From NCBI GenBank assembly GCA_910589075.1, contig CAJUSK010000002.1:20827-84826 (forward strand): a DNA stretch of 64,000 bases, read 5' to 3'. The notes below the pieces were generated by a model. That model was given only the letters and a program-made list of their open reading frames with translations, had not been told where the DNA came from and did no database searches. Of this stretch, positions 59,279 to 64,000 are shown piece by piece. The DNA is from an uncultured Lachnospiraceae bacterium (GTDB lineage: Bacteria > Bacillota > Clostridia > Lachnospirales > Lachnospiraceae). A program made the position numbers and the translations under genes. How positions within the stretch are numbered: the stretch's first letter is position 1; the number at the start of each line of letters is the position of its first letter.

Positions 59279-60151
59279 ATGAAGTATAAGATAATTAAAT
59301 ATGTAAAAGATGGAACTACGCAAGATCTGGATGTTACGAAGATGTCAACAAAAGAACTTGAAGTATATGAAACACAAGGTGAATTTGTATGCCCTGGTGA
59401 AAATTGTAATGCTAGGTTATGTTTGGTCCATAGTTCTAAAAATGGCGGAAATACTTGCTTTTTAAAGGCTGTAGATGATAAACAACATCGTTCGGATTGT
59501 GATTACAAAATTGGAAATTATCAAGAACGTATATCAAGTGTACGTATGGATGGAATATTTACCGAAAAACAGGTAAATGATGCTGTGAGACGCATTTCCA
59601 ACGATTATATGAATCCTGTTCAATCCAAAACTGAAAAAGATGAAAATCCCAATAATAAGAAGCATTGTACTGTTCAGAAAAAGGAAGCTGGTGCAACATC
59701 AAGTGAAACGGCAGCAGGGGGGCGCATAGTATATGGCGATGAAGGAGAAGATGGGGTTCATGGTAGAATGAGGCGTCGGTATAAAGTATCTACATCAGAT
59801 ATAGGAATAATGACAACACTGTGTGGAAAAGCTAAATCAGTGCTTTTCAATAAACATGGAGAAATGATCATTGGATTTAAAGATGAACGTCTTGAAAATA
59901 TTGAGGTGTTGCTTGGTGCAGTCTACGAACAAAATAATTCTACGGAGTTTAAAAATCTTTGTTTAGTAAAAAGGTATTTTGATCATAAAGCCAAGAGTGA
60001 AGATGTTTGGGTTGCAGCAGGGGGATTAGTTAATCAACTTAATGGTAGGCTGATTTTAGAATTGCAGGCGAATGGTTCTTTACGTGTAGATAATCAGACA
60101 GTTATGAAAATGATAATTGATGATGTTAAACGACGTGAAGAGAATCAATAA
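59279..60151 (+). CDS. Protein with N-terminal zinc-finger-like domain, function unknown
   Basis: It has 290 residues. Residues about 30-80 hold cysteines and histidines (FVCPGENCNARLC ... NTCFLKAVDDKQHRSDCDY) that look like the zinc ribbon preceding CoiA-type or restriction-like nucleases. No nuclease motif is visible after it. The linker at about 115-165 is charged and low-complexity. The C-terminal 120 residues are a predicted alpha/beta fold with no recognised signature. The start is weakly supported (ATAGGT). It is followed by a small basic protein with a good ribosome site. The 240 bases before it hold no convincing gene. Confidence 0.6.
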   Translation: MKYKIIKYVKDGTTQDLDVTKMSTKELEVYETQGEFVCPGENCNARLCLVHSSKNGGNTCFLKAVDDKQHRSDCDYKIGNYQERISSVRMDGIFTEKQVNDAVRRISNDYMNPVQSKTEKDENPNNKKHCTVQKKEAGATSSETAAGGRIVYGDEGEDGVHGRMRRRYKVSTSDIGIMTTLCGKAKSVLFNKHGEMIIGFKDERLENIEVLLGAVYEQNNSTEFKNLCLVKRYFDHKAKSEDVWVAAGGLVNQLNGRLILELQANGSLRVDNQTVMKMIIDDVKRREENQ

Positions 60152-60164
60152 TGGAGGGAAGCAT

Positions 60165-60341
60165 ATGGCAGTAAATAAACCATACGGTGATAATGCAAGA
60201 GTGGGGGCTGTAAAAAATAGAACGCAAGTTTATAATCCTAAAACAGACAAATGGGTTAAGAGGGATTCACAAACAGGAAAATTTATGGATATGAAGACCT
60301 CAAGCGATGCTCCGTTTAAGGGAGTTAGGAAAGAAAAATAA
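60165..60341 (+). CDS. Small conserved basic protein (58 residues)
   Basis: It has many Lys and Arg residues, no cysteine and no membrane segment. The pattern NKPYGDNARVGAVKNRTQVYNP, then KWVKRD, TGKFMDMK and PFKGVRKEK resembles a small family of uncharacterised proteins found across bacteria, often on mobile DNA. GGAGGGAAG precedes ATG 60165. It is probably co-transcribed with the zinc-finger gene, from which it is separated by 13 bases. Its job is unknown. Confidence 0.75.
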   Translation: MAVNKPYGDNARVGAVKNRTQVYNPKTDKWVKRDSQTGKFMDMKTSSDAPFKGVRKEK

Positions 60342-60359
60342 TTGAAAAGGTAAAAGAAA

Positions 60360-60397
60360 CTCCAGTGAATATCAGAATTCACTGGAGCCATTTTTTT
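60360..60397. terminator. Bidirectional terminator
   Basis: CTCCAGTGAAT and ATTCACTGGAG are perfect 11-bp arms, followed by a T run on the plus strand. It ends the small-protein unit, and on the minus strand the repressor gene. Confidence 0.88.
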
Positions 60398-60878
60398 ACC
60401 AACCCTTTATTTGCTTTACCTGTTCTGCCCGCTCTTTGTCTTTGTGATACTGTAATTTGAACTGTATCGTTTCCACTACTTCCTTTCTTGCTTCATCGTC
60501 TAACTGATAAAATGAAGTCAACAGGTTATCCACATCGGGCATACTGTTTTTCCCAAACAGATACATAAGCGGATATAGGGAATTTTTCAGATATACCTTT
60601 ACCCGGTTTCCGTCAAGAGCCCCATTCAGTCCATCGGGGAGCGTGGGATATATTTCTTCTTCAGTAATAGTGCCGGAGAATGGACTGGCGGCGCATATTT
60701 CATTCACATCAATTTCTAATTCGTTTGCCAGCCGCAAGGCAAAGTCAAATCGGATATTGGAATCCTTTTGAATAATAGAATATAGTGTTGTAGCACTAAT
60801 TCCCGTAGCCTTTGCAATCTGACGGACATTTGTATTCTTACTATCAAGTATTTCTTTCAGCTTCTTTCCATCACCCAT
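60396..60878 (-). CDS. XRE-family phage/ICE-type repressor
   Basis: This 160-residue protein has an N-terminal HTH at about 5-62 (LKEILDSKNTNVRQIAKATGISATTLYSIIQKDSNIRFDF). The C-terminal part is helical without the Ser-Lys peptidase of CI/LexA. It is transcribed away from the HTH-integrase genes across a region with matching palindromes, so it is the likely repressor of excision and mobility. RBS on the minus strand is AGGAGG, about six bases upstream. Confidence 0.88.
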   Translation of the reverse strand: MGDGKKLKEILDSKNTNVRQIAKATGISATTLYSIIQKDSNIRFDFALRLANELEIDVNEICAASPFSGTITEEEIYPTLPDGLNGALDGNRVKVYLKNSLYPLMYLFGKNSMPDVDNLLTSFYQLDDEARKEVVETIQFKLQYHKDKERAEQVKQIKGW

Positions 60879-60909
60879 AGTGACCTCCTATTTTCATATG
60901 TTGAATAAT

Positions 60910-61066
60910 TACGAAAAACATAAATCTTATTAATTATCATACCACATATACGAAAAACATAAAAGAGAAAAATAGAAAAAATGTAAATACGAAGTTCGTA
61001 AAAATGTTTTTACGAAGTGTTGACATTATATGTATAAGGTGATAATATGAATATACGAAATTCGTA
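60910..61066. promoter_or_regulatory. Operator array between repressor and integrase operon
   Basis: Two direct copies of TACGAAAAACATAAA (60910, 60949), a 13-bp palindrome TACGAAGTTCGTA (60988-61000), a half-site TACGAA (61011) and a second palindrome TACGAAATTCGTA (61054-61066). The TACGAA core repeats throughout. They flank the rightward promoter and lie over the expected repressor promoter. Confidence 0.8.
61020..61048 (+). promoter_or_regulatory. Promoter of the HTH-integrase operon
   Basis: TTGACA (61020-61025), 17 bases, TAATAT (61043-61048), embedded between TACGAA operators. Confidence 0.8.
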
Positions 61067-61124
61067 CAGATATAAAATACAAATATTGTAATGAGTTTCT
61101 AAAAGGGGAAAGGAGGACAAACGT

Positions 61125-61319
61125 GTGGCAAACTACCGTTATATGATGAGTGCGGAAGATATAGCCAAAGAGTTAAATTGTTCAAAATCTCATGCCTACA
61201 AGATTGTAAAAGAACTGAACAGGGAACTTGCAGGACAGGGGTATATTACAATGGCAGGACGTATTCCGAGGGCGTTTTGGGCAAAGAAAATGTACGGTTA
61301 TGAGTTATCAATAAGCTAA
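61125..61319 (+). CDS. Small HTH protein, probable excisionase
   Basis: It has 64 residues. SAEDIAKELNCSKSHAYKIVKELNRELAGQGY is a winged-helix or MerR-like HTH. Small DNA-binding proteins directly before an integrase are usually excisionases. The start is GTG behind GGAGGAC. The integrase follows after 18 bases. It is not similar by eye to Tn916 Xis. Confidence 0.75.
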   Translation: MANYRYMMSAEDIAKELNCSKSHAYKIVKELNRELAGQGYITMAGRIPRAFWAKKMYGYELSIS

Positions 61320-61337
61320 GGAAAGGAGCGTGACAGT

Positions 61338-62414
61338 ATGGCTTATAAGGAGAAAGACACAAAAAAGTGGTCGGCGCAATGGTTTGAAACAACGGCAAAA
61401 GGAGAGAAGAAAAAGCGGAGAAAGAGGGGATTTGAAACAAAAAGAGAAGCGTTAGAGTATGAGCGGCAAAAGAAATTGAGCAGTAGCCGAAGCATGGATA
61501 TGAAGTTGAGCGAATTTATGGAGGTCTATTTTGAGGATAAGCAGAATGAGTTAAAAGACCGCACCATGAAGAATAAACGGTATATGATGGAGCAACACAT
61601 TATTCCGTATTTTGGCGAACAGATGTTAAGTGAGATTACCGCTTCACAAATTATACAGTGGCAGAACGAAATGCAGACAAAGGGATTTTCGGAAAGCTAT
61701 TTGAGAATGATACAAAATCAGTTGACTTGTATATTTACTCATGCGTCACGCATTTATGATTTGCACACAAATCCATGTAAGAAAGTGAAGCGCATGGGAA
61801 ATTCCGATTCAAGAAGTTTGGACTTTTGGACAACAGAGGAATATCAGAGATTTATTCAGACGATAGAGCCGGGAACACGATACTATTTAATCTTTGAAAT
61901 CCTCTTTTGGACGGGCTGTAGGATTGGCGAATTATTAGCTTTGACAAAAGGCGATATAAGTATTGAAAATAACCAAATCAGCATTACCAAAACTTATTAT
62001 CGCACTGGCAGGCAGGACGTTATTACAGAACCGAAAACAAAGCAGTCGGTAAGAACCGTTGAAATCCCGGAGTTTTTGAAAAAGGAGATTAAAGACTTTG
62101 TTGACGGTCATTATGGTATGCCGGACGATGAAAGACTTTTCCCAATCGTGCAGGAAGCGGTACAGCATAAGATGAAACGCCAAATAGCAAAAGCCGGAGT
62201 GAAGAATATCCGGGTACATGACCTTAGACATTCTCATGTGGCGTACTTAATCAATAAAGGTATAGAACCGCTGTTGATAAAAGAGAGGGTAGGACACAAG
62301 GATATTCGCATTACATTGAATACCTACGGACATTTATATCCTAATCAGCAACGGAGAGTGGCAGACTTACTTGACAACGAAAAAGGAAATAGCCCCGACA
62401 GCGGCAACTGTTAG
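61338..62414 (+). CDS. int: Tyrosine recombinase/integrase
   Basis: It has 358 residues. The N-terminal arm-binding domain is basic (KKWSAQWFETTAKGEKKKRRKRGFETK). The SAM-like core-binding domain is at about 60-150. The catalytic domain has Arg in WTGCRIGELLAL near 195, HDLRHSHVAYL near 295, GH in ERVGHKDIR near 320, and the tyrosine nucleophile in LNTYGHLYP near 335. All active residues are intact. It would integrate and excise the element. AAGGAGCG precedes the ATG. Confidence 0.95.
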   Translation: MAYKEKDTKKWSAQWFETTAKGEKKKRRKRGFETKREALEYERQKKLSSSRSMDMKLSEFMEVYFEDKQNELKDRTMKNKRYMMEQHIIPYFGEQMLSEITASQIIQWQNEMQTKGFSESYLRMIQNQLTCIFTHASRIYDLHTNPCKKVKRMGNSDSRSLDFWTTEEYQRFIQTIEPGTRYYLIFEILFWTGCRIGELLALTKGDISIENNQISITKTYYRTGRQDVITEPKTKQSVRTVEIPEFLKKEIKDFVDGHYGMPDDERLFPIVQEAVQHKMKRQIAKAGVKNIRVHDLRHSHVAYLINKGIEPLLIKERVGHKDIRITLNTYGHLYPNQQRRVADLLDNEKGNSPDSGNC

Positions 62415-62430
62415 GGCTGTGATAACTGGA

Positions 62431-62478
62431 AAACCTCTGTTATCAGTACTCACAATACAAGTATAGCAGAGGTTTCTT
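62431..62478 (+). terminator. Terminator after the integrase
   Basis: AAACCTCTG and CAGAGGTTT are perfect 9-bp arms, with extra TTAT/ATA pairing, followed by TTTC. A smaller stem lies inside the end of the gene. Confidence 0.65.
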
Positions 62479-62512
62479 TCACTGACAACGATTTTCAGAA
62501 ATGGAGGGCATT

Positions 62513-63487
62513 ATGGAAGAAACAAAAACAGAATTGCAGTTGATTAAATTGTCGGAGATACAGTCGCAGGAAGTTTCTTGGCTTTGGTTTCCGTTTATCC
62601 CTTATGGCAAACTGACTATTGTTCAAGGCGATCCGGGCGATGGAAAGACAACATTTGTACTGAATATAGCGGCGAAATTGTCAAAAGGAGAGGATATAGA
62701 CAGTGAAATGAAACTGACAGAGCCTTTGAATGTAATCTATCAGAGTGCAGAGGACGGGCTTGCCGATACGGTAAAGCCCCGGTTAGAACAGGCGGGGGCA
62801 GACTGTGGGAAAATTTCGGTCATTGATGAAAAGATTAAATCACTTTCCATGATAGATGAACGGTTAGAGCAAGCTATTATCAAAACAGGCGCAAAGCTGT
62901 TGATTTTAGACCCGATACAAGCCTATTTGGGCGGCGGTATGGATATGAACCGGGCAAACGAAGCAAGGGATATGACAAAGAAATTAGCAGCGGCAGAGAG
63001 ATACCAGTGTGCGATTGTCCTTGTCGGGCATATGAACAAAGCGGCAGGAAATAAAGCGGCATACCGGGGAATGGGTTCGATTGATTTCTTTGCAGTCGCT
63101 AGAAGTGTTTTGTTGGTCGGCAGAGTAGAGGGGGAAGAAAATATAAGGGCTGTGGTTCAGATTAAAAACAACCTTGCGGCGTTCGGACACCCGAAAGCAT
63201 TTGCATTGTCGGAGGACGGTTTTCAATGGCTAGGGGATTATGAGATTACTGCTGATGAAGTCTTAGGCGGCATTGCCCCCAAAGCAAATAAAATGGAACA
63301 AGCGAAACGGTTACTCCGGGAACTGGCAGAAGCAAACAATGCCATGCAAAGCAATGAGATTTTCGGTCTTGCAGACGAACAGGGCATATCGAAGCGGACA
63401 CTGGAAAATGCAAAGAAAGAGTTAGGTGTCCGGGCAAAGCGGATAAACAATACATGGTATTGGGAACTAGATAAAATCAAACAGTGA
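62513..63487 (+). CDS. RepA-like AAA ATPase (AAA_25) of mobile elements
   Basis: This 324-residue ATPase of the RecA/KaiC/RepA type has Walker A GDPGDGKTTF near residue 33, Walker B LLILDPIQAYLGGG near 125 and VLVGHMNKAAG near 165. The C-terminal 80 residues look like a winged helix (NEIFGLADEQGISKRTLENAKKELGV). Such ATPases act in replication of plasmids and integrative elements, as helicase or helicase loader. GGAGGG precedes ATG 62513. Confidence 0.88.
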   Translation: MEETKTELQLIKLSEIQSQEVSWLWFPFIPYGKLTIVQGDPGDGKTTFVLNIAAKLSKGEDIDSEMKLTEPLNVIYQSAEDGLADTVKPRLEQAGADCGKISVIDEKIKSLSMIDERLEQAIIKTGAKLLILDPIQAYLGGGMDMNRANEARDMTKKLAAAERYQCAIVLVGHMNKAAGNKAAYRGMGSIDFFAVARSVLLVGRVEGEENIRAVVQIKNNLAAFGHPKAFALSEDGFQWLGDYEITADEVLGGIAPKANKMEQAKRLLRELAEANNAMQSNEIFGLADEQGISKRTLENAKKELGVRAKRINNTWYWELDKIKQ

Positions 63488-63633
63488 CGGACAGGCAAGG
63501 TAACAGCGCAACAATGCAGAGTACTAGAATTTTGCAGTCTTGGAATTGCGTTCTTGAAGAGTGCAAGGTTGCAAAAATTACAGACATTGCAATGTTGCGG
63601 TGTTGGGAGAGAGCCGGAAAGCGGCGGTATTAA

Positions 63634-63666
63634 GGCGGCGAAAAGCCGCCCCGTCCGTTAGGACGG
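63634..63666. other. Two back-to-back GC-rich hairpins
   Basis: GGCGGC-GAAAA-GCCGCC (63634-63650), then CCGTCC-GTTA-GGACGG (63651-63666), both perfect, in a stretch clearly richer in G and C than the rest of the element. They may act as a terminator or structured transfer DNA. The gap 63488-63858 has no convincing gene. Confidence 0.7.
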
Positions 63667-63742
63667 AAAGGTCTCCGCTCCGCTTCGGTCGGTGCAGAGC
63701 AGATGTCCCCCGGATGTCTTGCACCCCCGGAGGGCGCAAAGT

Positions 63743-63802
63743 CACTTTTGATAGAGCGTAGCCTGTCGAAAGTGCTTTTGCGTTACTTTCGCAGAAAGTA
63801 AC
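63743..63802. other. Candidate oriT: nested inverted repeats before the relaxase gene
   Basis: CACTTTTGA (63743) pairs with TCGAAAGTG (63766-63774) with one mismatch. Eight bases on is a perfect GTTACTTTC-GCA-GAAAGTAAC (63782-63802). Both share the CTTTC/GAAAG core and lie 60-115 bases before the Mob gene, where oriT is usual. Confidence 0.45.
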
Positions 63803-63858
63803 AAAGGCTATGCGCCGTATCCGGCGCTCATTACCCGACAAGGAGAAAGGAAAAATTA

Positions 63859-64000
63859 TTGAAGCGGACAATCAGCGTTATGACAGGGAAAGGCTCTGTC
63901 AACCATAACAGCAGAAAATTCCATGCAAAGAACACTGACCCGGAGCGGAGTTGTATGAATGTGGAATACTGCAACGAAAATATCAAAGACGTATACCACG
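63859..64000 (+). CDS. Mob/Pre-type plasmid recombination relaxase, N-terminus (partial)
   Basis: A TTG at 63859, nine bases after AGGAGAAAGGA, opens LKRTISVMTGKGSVNHNSRKF, continuing HAKNTDPERSCMNVEYCNENIKDVYH to the window end. This matches the start of Mob/Pre (MobV) relaxases, with the HNSR motif in the first conserved block. The rest lies outside. An ATG at 63880 is possible but would remove conserved residues. It would nick oriT for mobilization by a helper element. Confidence 0.8.
   Translation, partial: MKRTISVMTGKGSVNHNSRKFHAKNTDPERSCMNVEYCNENIKDVYH

Noticed and set aside
63561..63761. 66-codon Arg-rich frame in the hairpin region
   Set aside because: It runs through both perfect GC hairpins and has no ribosome site; the structure explains the sequence better.

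Overview
The window looks like the chromosome of an anaerobic, motile, Gram-positive Clostridia member, most likely of the Lachnospiraceae type. This rests on the paired GlgC/GlgD subunits, a flavin reductase-rubredoxin fusion, BlaI/M56 and PerR/Fur regulators, a CIRCE operator, the flgM-flgN-flgK-flgL-fliW-csrA gene order, and strong AGGAGG ribosome binding sites with TTGACA-N17-TATAAT promoters. No species can be named from the sequence alone. I saw no tRNA or rRNA gene.

Layout. (1) 1-20.9 kb is mixed metabolism and regulation: glgC (end only)-glgD, an iron alcohol dehydrogenase, a rubredoxin-type flavin reductase, an ATPase, a Fur-family regulator translationally coupled to a soluble zinc-binding (CZB) chemoreceptor, a BlaI/M56 pair behind a doubled operator, a CIRCE-controlled Hsp20 and an M18 aminopeptidase. 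A PocR-AraC regulator then faces a four-gene sugar pathway (aldolase, isomerase, FGGY kinase, aldo/keto reductase). A PHP-hydrolase remnant, MgtC, DUF1266, DUF554 and 1-phosphofructokinase genes follow. (2) 21.8-36 kb is a late flagellar region: flgM, flgN, two tandem flgK genes, flgL, fliW, csrA, flaG, fliD, fliS and a FliT-like gene. Two sigma-28-type promoters can be read directly. An orphan acyl-CoA carboxylase gene and a divergent FliD-like gene lie at its right edge. (3) 36.2-56.6 kb is the transcription/translation core: rpmG-secE-nusG, rplKA, rplJL behind an L10 leader, rpoBC, rpsLG-fusA and tuf. It is interrupted between rplA and rplJ by an MBOAT acyltransferase, an SGNH-like partner and a CapA-family gene. 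(4) 56.6-64 kb is a mosaic, visibly more AT-rich mobile element that starts right after the tuf terminator. It carries an ATPase plus TOPRIM-like nuclease pair (candidate phage defence), a zinc-finger protein with a small basic protein, a phage-type repressor with palindromic operators, a small HTH protein, a tyrosine integrase, a RepA-like ATPase, a hairpin-rich stretch that may hold oriT, and the start of a Mob/Pre relaxase cut by the window edge.

How the genes work together. FlgM, FliW and CsrA give the flagellar block its own timing system: FlgM restrains sigma-28, and FliW restrains CsrA. Possible CsrA sites overlap the flaG and fliS ribosome binding sites. The isomerase-kinase-aldolase-reductase set reads as a complete route from a (deoxy)sugar to DHAP plus a reduced aldehyde. 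The right-hand element has the parts of an integrative mobilizable element carrying a defence cargo.

The observations I consider least explained are the ATPase/TOPRIM pair with its palindromic operator, a dispersed 35-bp inverted repeat family, the acyltransferase island inside the ribosomal protein operon, the sigma-28 promoter built into a terminator ahead of flaG, and the Fur-CZB chemoreceptor operon.
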